From the NCBI GenBank assembly GCA_949128115.1, contig OX421967.1:60524855-60588854 (forward strand): a stretch of DNA of 64,000 bases, written 5' to 3'. The notes beneath the pieces were generated by a model that was not told the origin of the DNA, did not search any database, and saw only the letters and a list, made by a program, of their open reading frames with translations. This document shows, piece after piece, positions 9,406 to 21,891 of the stretch. Source of the stretch: Anaspis maculata (lineage: Eukaryota; Arthropoda; Insecta; Coleoptera; Scraptiidae). A program made the position numbers and the translations under genes. How positions within the stretch are numbered: position 1 is the stretch's first letter; every line of letters begins with the position of its first letter.

Positions 9406-12400
9406 AGAGGAGACAATTGATACACAGGTCCTGTATCCTACCCTAGTCAGTGGGAGATTGCCTTAAATATCCTATCTTAAATCAAATCACAGTCCTCTAA
9501 TTAATTAGCGTAATCGGAGTCATACTGACCTCCTCGTGGAAAATGTAACCATGGCATTCGCCTATTGACCTGGTGGGGAAACCACGGAAAACCCACCAGG
9601 ATGGTCTTGTGCTGTAATTTCAGGGACTTGCTACAGTTTGTACGGCTCTGCCTACCCGCAGATTAAATCCCTATTGTAAACGACCTAACTTATTGAAATA
9701 ACACGGAGGACGTTGCCATGATATCTGAAAGAAAACCCTATCCAAATTTAACAACAATTCAAAATTGAACTAAACAAAAGGGGAAGAAACCCTACCTAAA
9801 CCGCAACGCAAATTAAAACACTTGACTGCTCGAAAACGGAACGTAGCGACGTTTTACAAAATATGACGCCCAGAGTAACAACAATAAACACTGAATTCCA
9901 TGTCCGTAATCACACTAATGTTATCACACAATTCTGTCGCTTGACGCGGGCTTACAAATCACCTACGCCTTATCAACCACCTGTCCTGGAAACCAACAAT
10001 TTGCCGTGCTTTGACTTGACTTTGATAATCGTCAAATTTTGATTATAATTTTTACTCGTTGGCTTTGTACGACAGCTTCGGCTTTGATCGTATGCCTTCA
10101 AACAATGAGATATGGGACATTTTCCCATTTCGATAATTTTATCATCTAACGGCACTATGACTGCCGGTTTTACACTTCAAATACCATTTCAATGGATCTC
10201 ACAAACAACAGTAAAGGTCTCCTACACTACACATAGCTAACGGCGCCGAAGGAAAATGCAGGTATGGCTTTTCACCACAAGACGGCTCGAGTTCACCTGA
10301 AACCTAGATACTGCTAAGAGAATCACGGTGGCTTTCTTTGAATAATTTTACTTCGACGTGGCTGAAAGTTGCCGGTGGCAGAAAATAACAATCCTTGGAC
10401 AGAATTTTTCAACAGATATTTGGAGGGAAGTAATTACGACGCTCTCGCTATTGGTCTCTTCGGGCGTCGCGCCTCAGCTCAAGTCTTTGATGACCCAACG
10501 GATTCTCGCGGCGCGCCCCACGGAGTTATGTTGAACCCTTTTTTTGATCACAACCCTTCGTTTATCGAATCTCGCGCGAGACTTTCGCATTTTTGGCGGT
10601 GTTTATAGGTGATGTCTTTATAGGTGGGCAATTTTACAGCCGCCCTTTTGGTGGACTTGAACTGTAAATTTTCTTTGCCATTGCGGTCGTCTGCTTGATC
10701 GAGAGAAAAAAAGAAAAGGCTTGAAATTTCATTAGCATGATGAGGCTTGTAGATTCGCCTTGCCGATGATGTCCGGCCGATTCTTTAGCCTGAGACGAAA
10801 GTAAATTTTGTCGTTGCAAGATGGAACAATAATGGCGCTCACCTAGTGGCCAATCAGGGTGCATTTAATTCATTTGATGAACTTTCACGTGCCCGGGGCA
10901 GTGAGCCAGCTGAGCCATTGGCGGGAGGCAATACCGAATTTCTCGGCCTGTACCCTCGAATTACTCTTAGTTGCAATAGTTTTTTTTTTGTGGACTTCTA
11001 ATCCTTATTTGATTTTCAGCAGCATTGGTTTCCACGGCCGGTAATTAATAACATTTTAACCTCAATTAGTGCAGAAAACGAGACCAACCTTTATTTGACG
11101 ACCGGCGAAGTAGCAGCGATTTTCCTTTTCCTTGGTCCCGATGTTCAGAATTTCGACTTGAAGCCTGCTGCCTGTTGTGCTGTCTCCAACACACACACAA
11201 TATCACCTCTTTCTAATTGAATTTACACCAAACCCACCACGCGAATTAACCCTGATTTAATTTAGCAATCTGAACACACGAAATTTTCACTGAAACCCCT
11301 TTTTGACTTTTGTGGAAATTTCCGACCACCGAACTGACTTTAATCTGTTTAATTGACTTGGAATTTGAATTCTTTAAATGCAAACAACGATCTGAAATCT
11401 GTTATTTAATTCAGTGAGTAAATTAGTAAATTCTAGCTTCACGCTTGTACTTATCAAAAACTGCCTTGACAGAACAAAATCTTAAATCCCCAGAGGACTT
11501 GGATTCACGTTTTTCAATGCAACTTGTCACGATGAGAGCTCAAGCAAAAAAGCCTCGAGAGCTTTCCTCAGTCTCTCAGCTACCCCCGGGTCAACCCTTT
11601 CTCTCCTTCCCACTTCCGAAACTCCTCTCCATTGACCAATGCGGTTTGACCAACCCTAGTCTCGTCCAATCACAAACCTTCCACACCCTGATATCGATCG
11701 CGTATTGGATTCTGTTGACCACGTTCGATCTTGCAAATATCGCCCTTATGGCCGCACTCCTTATAGCATTCACCGTCAGATGGCGCCAGTCGGCTCATTT
11801 TCCACACCAATTTGGATAATTACAATCTTATAGCTACCTCCACACTCCCATCTGACTGCTGACATATCAAGATATTTTAGCTTACGTTTATAACTTCCGG
11901 GCTTATGTCTAAACATAAAAAAATTACCCTAATAGTGTAATCCAACCTGGCCGGACTGGGCAGAATCGCTTGAATGAAACTCTTTCTTGTTTGGTGTCTA
12001 CTTGACTCTCATTTCGCACCCTAATCTATAAACTTACTCTTTCCACCATACAATCACATCTACGAGTTTTCAATTTGGAAACTTGTAATTAACCGCGTTT
12101 AATTTTCTTGTAAGCGAAATTCTCGACTCGGCAAGGTGCTGGCCACATGGCGACGGCCCTTTTCGGCCCTTTATGCGGCCTTTCAGTATATCATAAACCA
12201 GCGGGCGTTTTATGCCGTCGCATCCGGGCGTTCCCCGAATTTTCGAAACTTTTAGATAAACATTTCTTTGTCCACAAGTTAGTTATTATTTCTCACGGCC
12301 AAAAACGAAGCAATTTCTTTATTACCCAAGGACTCTGCCGGGTTTTTCTATAGTTCCCCGTTGTTAACAGCCTGGCTCATATAACTCGATTCAGCGTTGG

Positions 12401-12600
12401 GTTTCTTTCAAGCGACTCTCGGCCTTATCTCGCCAAATTGAATTCACATGTGCCCGGAAATTATAACTAACTTACGTAATTATATGAGCAATTGCCACAG
12501 TACATCGTGTTTGACGTCGGAATTACAAAAGCCGAGTTACCTTGGATACGAGGCTTCATTATCTCATTCTTTCTATGAAGAGCCACCATAACGACGGTCG
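9406..12600. other. 3.2 kb without a recognised gene
   Basis: Several short open frames occur (for example 10369-10608 and 11445-11819), but none shows a domain, splice context or a second copy in the window. The frames are interrupted and the sequence is mixed in composition. It probably consists of old transposon debris; I can support nothing more specific. Confidence 0.3.
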
Positions 12601-12619
12601 AAGACGCAGTAAACCGGTA

Positions 12620-12966
12620 GACGCGCTCACTCCAATGGCGTTACAACGGTCGAAACATAAATTAAAATTGTTCTGTATAGAGAATTTTGCGACTTCCGTA
12701 AGGGGATGGACCTCAATCCCTTGGGCCTTGCTAGTCCTTGTCCACAGAAGTGGCATTGGCCTTGGCCCCCCTCAAAATCCCGCGTCGCGAAGCCTTCCAA
12801 ACACATCTTCCAGAATCCGCAGGGTTTGATCGAAGTGAGGTACACGAAGAAATGATATATTTCCATCGTCAAGCCCAGAACTCTGCCGTAGAGTCGCCGG
12901 AGCTTCGTGGAGACCGAAAGGCATCCGGACGAATTGAAAAAGTCCTCGACCTATGCAAAGAAGCAA
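12620..12966 (-). pseudogene. Ty3/Gypsy reverse transcriptase remnant
   Basis: The minus strand reads LFQFVRMPFGLHEAPATLRQ, the conserved Gypsy reverse-transcriptase block ahead of the active site. It is followed in shifted frames by stretches resembling the later connection region, including DQTLRILEDVFGRLRDAG. The active-site aspartates are not visible in a continuous frame. It resembles the shorter fragment at 2440-2560. Confidence 0.65.
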
Positions 12967-12989
12967 GGGTACACAGTATAAGGCTTTTA

Positions 12990-13200
12990 TCTTGAATTCA
13001 ACAAGGCGCTGCTGGCAGAAATGCGAAAGAGGTTCTACGGTTTGTTCCTGTCAGTATGGGACTGGGGAGGATATGGTGGTTGATAGAGCGATTGTAGCTA
13101 AACTGGAAACAACTTGGGCTATTCTTCGTCAACTATTCTTCGTCAAGGATATCGCCAGCATCTCACATTTGAGTGAAGTTGCTGTGTGTCATTCCCAGGA
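12990..13200. pseudogene. Relic of a ZF-gene 3' flank
   Basis: This segment matches the 3' flank of ZF5 and ZF8 (compare 44760-45040): AGAGGTTCTACGGTTTGTT, GGATATGGTGGTTGAT and GGATATCGCCAGCAT occur in the same order. No zinc-finger coding sequence follows; the match is cut by a minisatellite. A minus-strand ZF gene once stood here or its flank was copied here. Confidence 0.6.
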
Positions 13201-13405
13201 CATTTACAGGAACCTGTATTGCCAACACTTACAGAAACCTGTACTACCGGCATTTCCAGGAATCTAGCGCCATTTACAGAAACCTGCATTACCGAAATTC
13301 ACAGGAATCTACCGATATTTACAGGAACTCGTATTACCGACGTTTACAGTAATCTACCGATATTCACAGGAACCCGTATTACCGGCGTTTACAGTAATCT
13401 AGCGA
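13199..13405. repeat. Minisatellite, 27/54-bp units
   Basis: Recurrent units containing TTTACAGGAACC and TATTACCGGCATT, about 27 bp long and organised as 54-bp pairs. The translated repeats seen on the + strand (TGTRIT..YSNLPIF) follow from the array and are not evidence of a gene. Confidence 0.65.
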
Positions 13406-13529
13406 TAGTGGCAATAGCGCCATCTTCCGGTACAGCTGCGAAGCTCCATTCAGCATAGATACAAACCTACATTACCAACATCTGTTAGCACAGATACGAA
13501 CCCGCATTACTATTGAATCTGGGGATCTA

Positions 13530-15524
13530 CCGGGTGGGCCATAAAAAACCGTGGTCGGAATTTTTCCTTCTAAAATTTCCATTTCCCAACTGAATTGATC
13601 GGAAATCACGGCATTGGCTAGGCAATTGAATAGGCTACCATCTCCATATTTCAAAACGACTGACATGTCAAAATTCAAGATGACAGAAACAAATGAAAAT
13701 AGGCCTACTTTTGTCCTCGTTGCGTTTTATGAAAAGTTGTCAGACAGTCAAAGTCAGTGATGTATTATGAAGAAATAAATCTTCCCCGACAATTCAAGAC
13801 TACAACCAATCAAATCGCATCATCAACTGGAAAGGTATTGCGAGTTGAATCGAAGCCTACTTTCCTGATTTTATTACCCCAAGATTCACCCAAATTCAGG
13901 TATCGTCCTCGCCATTGCCTTATTACTGAACTGATTGTTCCAAATTTGGTATCAGTGGCTAGCTAATCGAACAGGCTACCATTTTGATATGAAAAAATGG
14001 CCGACATGTCAAAATTCAACATGACAAAAAACAAATGAAAATAGGCCTTCTTTTGTCCTTGTTGCGTTTTATGAAAAGTCGTCAGAAAGTCAAAGCCAAT
14101 GATGTATTATGAAGGAATAGACCTTCCTCGACAATTCAAATTTACAATCAATCAAATCGCGTCATCTGTTCGAAAGCTATTGCGAATTGAAGCGAAGCCT
14201 ACTTTCCGGACTTTATTACTGCAAAATTCACCCAAATTTAGGTATCGTCTTCGCCATTGCCTTATCACTCAACTGATTTCTCCAAATTTAGTGTCAGTGG
14301 CTTGATAATTTCACAGGCTACCATTTCCATGTGAGAAAATGACCGACACGTCAAAATTCAAGATGACAGAAACAAATGAAAATAGGCCTTCTTTTGTTTT
14401 TGTTGCGTTTCATTGAAAGTTGTCAGAAAACCAAAGCTAATGATGTATTATGAAGAAGTAGACCTTTCTCAACAATCTAAGACCACAACCAATAAAATCG
14501 CGTCATCTGCTGGAAAACTATTGCAGGTTGAAGCGAAGCCTACTTTTCGGTTTTTATTTCCGCAAAATTGACCCAAATTTAGGTATCGTCTTCGCCATTG
14601 CCTTACTACTCAACTGATTCTCTCACATTTGGTATCAGTGGCTAGCTAATTGAACAGACTACCATTTTAATATGAAAAAATGGCCTCCTTTTGTCTTCGT
14701 TCCGTTTTGTAAAAAGTTGTCAGAAAGTCAAAGCCAATGATGTACCTATTATGAAGAAGTAGACCTTCCCCGACAACTTTATACCACAAACAATCAAATC
14801 GCGTCATCTGCTAAAAAACTATCGCGAGTTGAATCGAAACCCTTCTTTCCGGTCTTTATTCCCGCAGAATTGACCCAAATTTAGGTAACTATCGTGCTCG
14901 CCATTGCCTTATTACTCAACTGATTAAAAAGGTCTACTTCTTCATAATACATCGTTGGCTTTGACTTTCTGACAACTTTCCATAAATCGCAACAAGGACA
15001 AGTGAAGGCCCACTTCCATTTGTTTTTGTCATTTTGAATTTTGACATGTCAGCCATTTGTTCATATGAAAATGGTAGCCTGTTTAATTAGCTAGCCACTG
15101 ATACCAAATTTGAAAAAAATCAGTTGAGTAATAAGGCAATGGCGAGAACAATACCTAAATTTGGGTGAATCTTGTGGTAATAAAATCCGGAAAGTAGGCT
15201 TCGCTTCAACTCGCAATAGCTTTCCAGTAGATGATGCGCTTTGATTGGTTGTAGTCTTGAATTGTCGGGGAAGATCTATTTTTTCATAATACATCATTGG
15301 CTTTGACTTTCTGACAACTTTTCATAAAACGCAACGAGGACAAAAGTAGGCCTATTTTCATTTGTTTCTGTCATCTTGAATTTTGACATGTCAGTCGTTT
15401 TGAAATATGGAGATGGTAGCCTATTCAATTGCCTAGCCAATGCCGTGATTTCCGATCAATTCGGTTGAGAAATGAAAATTTTCGAAGGAAAAATTCCGAC
15501 CACGGTTTTTTATGGCCCACCCGG
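13530..15524. mobile_element. 2.0-kb palindromic element with internal 340-bp tandem units, TA-flanked
   Basis: The termini CCGGGTGGGCCATAAAAAAC and its reverse complement are bordered by TA (13528-13529, 15525-15526). Inside are about four direct units of roughly 300-340 bp, marked by GATGTATTATGAAG at about 13755, 14098, 14440 and 14738, then two inverted units near 14940 and 15295. Each unit can encode a similar 68-aa frame starting MMYYE, which is a repeat artefact. No transposase seen. Confidence 0.75.
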
Positions 15525-15850
15525 TAGGACTAGTTGTATATCTGGTTGCATAGTTAACCGTAAAATAGAATGAATCATCACGTGACCTGGTAAACAGTTC
15601 CCTAAACAGTTGTGTCCTCGGTTAAGAAGTGGAATGGAATCGTCAAGCTGCAGCTGAGTACGCAGGAAGTCTGAGAAATCATCTGGATGTCCATTGAACT
15701 GAATATGGAATACCAACCTAAAAAAAAAAACTAACCACGTTTCTTTCTAGTCTAAGAGAACTAAGTACTCCTGCTTATTTTTCACATTCAGCATTGGCTT
15801 ATACAAGAAAAGATAGATAAATCAAATAAGACCACTAACTTGAGGAATTA

Positions 15851-17277
15851 GTCCAGGAATTATAGAAAAAATAGCGAACAAAAATGAAAACTAGCCGGAT
15901 TTTTGTATATAAGCTCAGTTGAGCATGTAGTTCAACATAGTAAAAGTCCTCAAGAATCCGGTGTGAGCTTCGGCCGTTGTGGCCTCGAGAAGAACTTGAG
16001 GATCAGTTTTTCGTGTTTATCTCGTAAACGATGGCACTTGGAGGAAAAACACCTGGAGCCAAATTGTTGGAAATTGTGTTGTCTACGTGAAAGGTCCTCA
16101 CGTATTCCATCATCAGTCCACTCCTTCTTCGTCAAAACACAAGAAAAGCTAAATAGTCCAGATGCTCGATGCCAAAGACTGTACGGACCTTGAGTTTTAT
16201 GATGGCAGGGTGCCACTTGGTAGAGGTGTTGTTCGATCCATTCTCTTTTGATTGAAACTTGATGCCATCAACTATGCCGGCGGCATATACAGGGTGACAT
16301 AAAAATAAAAAGTTGAACAAATGTACCTCAAGAACCAAAATAGGAAATGTAAATCGCCAAAAATATTTCTAATTTCATGACCATGAAGTCATCGTGAACT
16401 TGAATCAAATATGTTGAGCCGTTTCTGAAATATCTTCAGAAGACTGAAGTCGTTACGAAAAAAAATAGTTTTCCGTATATCAGTAATTCTTCAGATATTG
16501 AATCGAAACTTGGTGTTTTGAATCGGAACAATGATAAATTATATTTAAAATTAAATTACAGTGAAAAGCCCTCTCTAGGCCAACTAATTTTAGAAAAAAC
16601 ACAGTCAACTTTTTTTCTGATAAGTGGACGAAAATAATTTTTTTTTTTGGTAACAACTTTAGTCTTTTGAAGATATTTCAAGAACGGCTCAAGATATTAA
16701 TTTCAAGTTTACGACGACTTCATGACCATGAAATCAGGATTATTTATGGCGATTTACATGTCTTCACCTATTTTGGTTCTCGAGGTACAAATGTTTGACT
16801 TTTTATTTTTATTTCACCCTGTATATGCCGCCGGCATAGTTTGTCTTGATGGCTTTAAGTTTCAACCAAAAGAGAGTGGATCAAACAACACCTCTACAAA
16901 GTGGCACTTCACCATCATAAAACTCAAGGTCCATACCAGTCTTCAGCATCGAGCATCTGGACTATTTTTATTTTCTTGTGTTTTGACGAAGAAGGAGATG
17001 ACTGACGATGAAATGTGTGAGGACCTTTCTTATAGACAATAAAATTTCCAACAATTTCCTCCCGGGAACTTTTTCCCCAAGTGCTATTGTTCATGAGATA
17101 TACGCGAAAAACTGACCCTCAAGTTCTTCTCGAGGCCACAACGGCCGAAGCTCACACCGGATTCTTGAGTACTTTTACTATGTTGAACCACATGCTTAAC
17201 TGAGCTTATATACAAAAATCCGGCTAGTTATCATTTTTGTTCGCTATTTGCGATTTAAACAGCTGAAATTCCTGGAC
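15851..17277. mobile_element. 1.4-kb palindromic element, TA-flanked
   Basis: Arms mirror each other from GTCCAGGAATT at the left to AATTCCTGGAC at the right, each bordered by TA. A nested inverted pair with TACAGGGTGACATAAA (about 16295) and TTTCACCCTGTATA (about 16815) lies inside. No transposase frame. The centre is near 16560. Confidence 0.7.
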
Positions 17278-17280
17278 TAA

Positions 17281-18230
17281 AAACCGTTTCGGGATATGAG
17301 TATACCAACCTTCTTGGACCAGTTGAAAATATTCAAAAACATGTTTTTATGGAATTGGGAATTACTCAAACTTATTAGTTTTTGCAGGGTTTTACGCGAC
17401 GCCCTGTATAACCAACAAGAAAGGTCTGAACCTCATTTTGTATCTACCATGTGATAGACAAAGAGAACAGGTATTTGGTGAAAACAAAACTTTCAAATTA
17501 GTCCTATTTTTTTCAGAGACTGGGGTACTTTGAACTTCATAAAAGTTTTTTGGGTGGGCCACTTCAATTGTTGAGTAGTTTAGAAGTGGTGCGCTGTCTT
17601 GAGTTGAGACGTGGTATGAAGAAATTGATTTTGGATAGAAGATAGGGACTGAAACCACCCGCATTTGGCGGGCCGAAAATATTCCGGAGGAAAATAATTC
17701 AAAGCCGGGAAATTGAGGTATATGTGGATATTCAGAGTCAAGGCATCATTAAAAGATGTCGCTAGTTATTTAATTCCTCCGTGTAAATCCCGCGGAGCTC
17801 TACAACGTGATTTACCTGCTACACCTCGATATTCAACAACCGTCTTTCCGAGTCTCCGCGATTTCCGTGAAGTAAAGCATCCGCACACCAAACCAGCTAG
17901 TCTGCCGGCGTACTCCTGCTTTATCGACGCTCCGCTGCCCCGACACCGCCACACTCCAGCGCGCTATCAAGTTACCTACTGTGGAATTTTCACGTCCATA
18001 CGCCGTTTGTGATCGTTTTGGATGCGATAATGATTCCGAATTGCTGGAAATAGAGGAGTATCGGATGAAGATTGACCGTTCTACCTGGACCAATCCTCTT
18101 GGGCTGCCGTCCGCTTCCGACTTGTCACGTCCGTTGTCGAGTGCTTCTGAGGGTCTATCAGCGAAAAGTTTTAATCGCCTTCGAGGAAGCCGAGTTAGAA
18201 CCCGTTGATGTTGCGTCGTGACCCTCCTAG
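17281..18230. other. No gene recognised
   Basis: Short open frames on both strands (for example 17713-18012 and 17833-18237) overlap each other and show no domain. The sequence becomes more GC-rich toward the minisatellite that follows. Confidence 0.3.
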
Positions 18231-18720
18231 AGGCCAAAGAGTCGAAGTCCCGATAATAAGTCCCGGCCCACTTGGATGATGACGATTCGAAGCCCCGGCT
18301 GATGCGTTTCAGCTCCCTGGAGAAAATCGAGTTGGAACCTTTCGGAGACGCGTCTTGGTCCTCTTGGGGAAAGTTGAGTTGAGAACCCTCCAGGTCAAGT
18401 TTTGACCCGCTTAGAGGCCGATGAGTTGCTACTCCTTGAGTTGCAACCCTCTCCAGGATGTCTGTCAGACCCTTGGATGTTGAGTTTTGACCCGCCTCCA
18501 GGAGTCGAGTCAGAACCCTCCGACGATGAACTCCAACCCTTCGCCAAGTCGTTGTGCCGAGGCTCTTTCGGCGTTGAGTTTCGACCCTTCTCCAAGTCGT
18601 AGAGCTGGGACCCGTTGATCATGTGTTTCGAACCCCCTTCCAGGATGTCGAGTCGAGTCCAGGAGTCTTCGACTACGAGTTTTAGCCCACCTCGAGGATG
18701 TCAAGTTGAAACCCCTAAAT
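18230..18720. repeat. GC-rich degenerate minisatellite
   Basis: Imperfect units of about 30-45 bp built around GAGTTTTGACCCGCCTCCAG and related forms (GAGTTGAGAACCCTCCAGG, GAGTTTCGACCCTTCTCCA). The overlapping open frames are a consequence of the repeat. Confidence 0.5.
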
Positions 18721-18879
18721 GAACCAGGTCCGATAGAAATGAGTTCTCTCGTTTCGGTATCTCGGGTAGCGGAGTGATGACCTCGGCGAGCGGAGGGTTA
18801 GTCTTGGTGAGGAGTTGGGATTGGTGCTTGCGGCTGAGCTTTGTCGTGAAGAATGACGGGGCTTAGACGTGCTATTTCA

Positions 18880-18970
18880 AAAAAACATTCGCTAAAGCTG
18901 AAACATGACACCCCGAATCACATTGAGTGGAACAACTGTGACAAATGCTGCATTCTGGCCTCATTTCCAG
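18880..18970 (+). pseudogene. Orphan zinc-finger fragment of the ZF family
   Basis: The frame reads LKLKHDTPNHIEWNNCDKC, matching the end of one finger, the family linker and the first cysteine pair of the next finger (compare ZF3, HANPDRIEWNNCDKC). The similarity stops on both sides. It is a small detached piece of a ZF gene. Confidence 0.6.
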
Positions 18971-19818
18971 ATATGCTATGCGATACCCCATTCTGCCCCG
19001 GGTATGGGAAAAAACGGAGAAAAACGCACCGAGTTACAAAAAATTATGTAACTCACTTTGTATCCTGTTTATTATGCCCTTTCCGGTTCCAAACAGTAAC
19101 GGATACTTTAGACAATCGATTATTGCTAGCGAAGTTCAAAGTTCAAGTTCACCTTAGGCTAGATTCGGCATGCTTTTGAACGTCAAGTACCCCGTACTGC
19201 CCCGGGTTCCCCAACGTAAATCCAAATAAAATTAACGGGACTCCATTTACGGAGGCGATGCCGTGGTCGGCGCAGTCCTTGCGGTTTTGTGAGGTGACAC
19301 CTCTCCGTCGAAGGCTTGCAGCTCGTGTCCCAGAGGCGCCACTCCGGTTCCGTCGAGGGTTCCGTACATGACAGCCCCTTTTCTCAGTACACAACCTGCT
19401 GCCTTTTCACCAAAGACCTTGATGTTGAGTATGGTTAGAGCTTGATGAGCGTTATGAATCCAGTTTTCTTGGTATGATTCCACAGCTTGACAAACGATTC
19501 GGGGGTGGCGTCCACGTCGGGGACGGCGTCGCCGAAACATAGTACCAGATCAGAAACAACTCGGCTCACACACGAAACACGGCCTCTCCGCGCTAGCGAT
19601 TCATCCGTAGACTCGTCCTGGTGCTTCTCTTTTTCAGGGGTTAGACGCGCTGTTCAATCACAAAACAAAAGGGACGCAGCTGTCATTGTGACAGGCAAAT
19701 GTCATGGCGGTCGGCAAATGTCGATGTGACAGGAATGTGTCAGACACGAAATGACAGCTTGATCAGGAACTTGGCGTGCTACTCAGTTACATGAACAATC
19801 AGTTTTCAAGTGGTGATC
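18971..19818. other. No gene recognised
   Basis: It contains a related pair of motifs ending in CTGCCCCGGGT at about 18990 and 19195, suggesting transposon debris. Open frames on either strand show no domain. Confidence 0.3.
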
Positions 19819-19820
19819 TA

Positions 19821-20231
19821 CAGGGTGTCCAGAAAATGGCGGAAAAGCTCTGCAGTACGTTGTGCAGGACCCTTCAGGGAATCTCAGAAAAATTATTGAA
19901 AAAATCTTCGACTTTGACTTTTGGAAAAAATTTAATTCAAAAACTGGTCCCTCGAATATCAATTTTCTTAGTTTCTGACTCACCCTGTGAATGAAAAAGA
20001 TATCAATAATACACATCCAGTGGCAGATATTTCTATCTCATAATTCTGCCGTTAATAGTGAAGTGGAATCTTCAAAATTAACAAAACTAGTAGAAGGGTT
20101 CAAAGAGCCGTCTCTTGACCTTTGATAACTTCAGAAATGAAAGTTGAAAACTATCTTTATTTCTCCGGAGTTCCCTGAAGGGTCTCTTACAACGTACTGA
20201 AGAGCTTTTCTTTCATTTTCTGGACACCCTG
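19821..20231. mobile_element. Small MITE with CAGGGTGTCC ends, TA target
   Basis: Ends CAGGGTGTCCAGAAAATG and its reverse complement lie at the two borders, each flanked by TA. The interior is roughly palindromic and encodes nothing. Size and target suit a non-autonomous Tc1/mariner derivative. Confidence 0.75.
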
Positions 20232-20233
20232 TA

Positions 20234-21660
20234 TAAGCGGGGGAAAATACCGCACTACAGTCTACAGCAAACTGATGTCCCAGTCTTCGCCAAAGGTACA
20301 AGAGAGAGGTTGTGGCGAAAAAAAAAAGAAAACCGCACGGCTGGTCGGTTTTATACTCGGTTTTATACTCTTTTTTTTTTCAAACTGTCGCTTTTTTTCC
20401 CACGTTTTAACCAAATTTACTGTTGTGAATTGCTGAGGCTCCCAGCCGACGACGGCTGTGCTCTCTCGGAGCGTCATTCCCATTGGCGTAACTCCGGGTT
20501 CATAACTTCCGAACATAACAAAGAGTCCTCGCCTTATCTATCACGGTTGGCGTGCTTGTCCTCATTTGTCGTACTTATGGTTTCCTCCAAGAAAAATGAC
20601 ACAAGTGCACAAAGAAGCCATTAAGAATTCGAAACACAAGGAGGGCTTGTTACACTTGGACACACAAGGGGCTCCAAAATAGTACACGAAGATACAAGGG
20701 TGCTTACTGAAGCACCAATAAACAAGGAAACATGCAAGGGAGTTCAGCAATACTTCAAGCGAATCCGAAGACACACGCAGGAGATCCAGTAAGGATACGG
20801 CTCTGAATAGCTCAAGTGATAGCCAAAATGGCATCATTACAAAATTATGGAGAGAAACAAGGGGGCCTAGCATAGGGCTTCTAACAACACATGAATGCAC
20901 TCGTGAATGACTTATTGGAATTCTGAAAGTCATGAAAAAATGTGAAAATAAGAAAACACATGTGGGGTGGGTGGGTGGAACAGCGAAACGCAGTACAGGT
21001 CAAGGCTTCGCTTAGATTCCAGAGGACTGAACTACAACTGCGATTTGGAAGGCACAACAAGAAGATTTTGCTGTTGGCTTGCTGGTGAAAAGAGAAGAGC
21101 TTTTGGGCGGCAGAACAGATTGAGCAGAGGTCTTTGAAGAATCATCAAAGTTTAGGGCTTCTTGATTAGTCAAGAATAGAGGATGGGCACTGGGCAGTTG
21201 CGAAGAGAATTGAGAAGCCCAGATGAGAAGCAGGAAGTTCAGCAATCCGTGCTTCTCAAGAAACGAGTGTGAATGAGATCTTAAGAGAGGTTCGCACTAC
21301 CTGAAGGACATCCTGGAGTCAACAATGCGCAGGCAGAGGTGCGCAAGGGGTTCTTTGTTTGTTTCTGTGAGAGCAATTTAAATTAAACTGGAAACATCTT
21401 GAGCCGCTTTTTATTAAAATTTATTTTATAACAGAGAACAAAACAACAAATTAAAAAAATTACTTCCTCAAACAGTAAGCTATTATTGAATGCTATTTCT
21501 GTTCAGACCAAAAAGACTTGAAAATAATAATAATTGCAACATTATTAGTTTTCATCAAGGATATCGCTAGCATCTCACATTTGAGTGGGGTTGTCATGCA
21601 TTTGTTATAGTTTTAGATACTGTTTGGCTTCATTTTATTTGATATTATGATCATTCAAAA
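20234..21660. other. ZF3 3' flank with minisatellite
   Basis: From about 20545 onward it is homologous to the ZF2 3' flank (3100-4560), including degenerate repeats at 20590-21000 and the conserved terminal block near 21000-21660. 20234-20540 shows no recognisable feature. Confidence 0.5.
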
Positions 21661-21891
21661 ATCTTTTACATTAGGCATAGCGTACATTTATGTCATTCCC
21701 CCTGAAAATTTCCTAAAATATTTGATCTCGTTCAACTTCCATGTTTCTTCCAATCACCTTGTGCTGCTTGATGACCTCCTTTGTGCGATACTTTTCGTTG
21801 GTGACACGTGTATTCGTAACATGTTTTGGTTTACACAGTCTTTGCGCTCAGTTTGATGGAAGCTTCTGTCACTTCTATGCCACTCAATCTC

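Noticed and set aside
10369..10608. 79-codon frame in the gene-poor stretch
   Set aside because: No domain, no second copy and no splice or promoter context.
13757..14305. Repeated 68-aa frames starting MMYYE
   Set aside because: They are copies of a tandem unit inside a palindromic element; some units are broken and both orientations occur.
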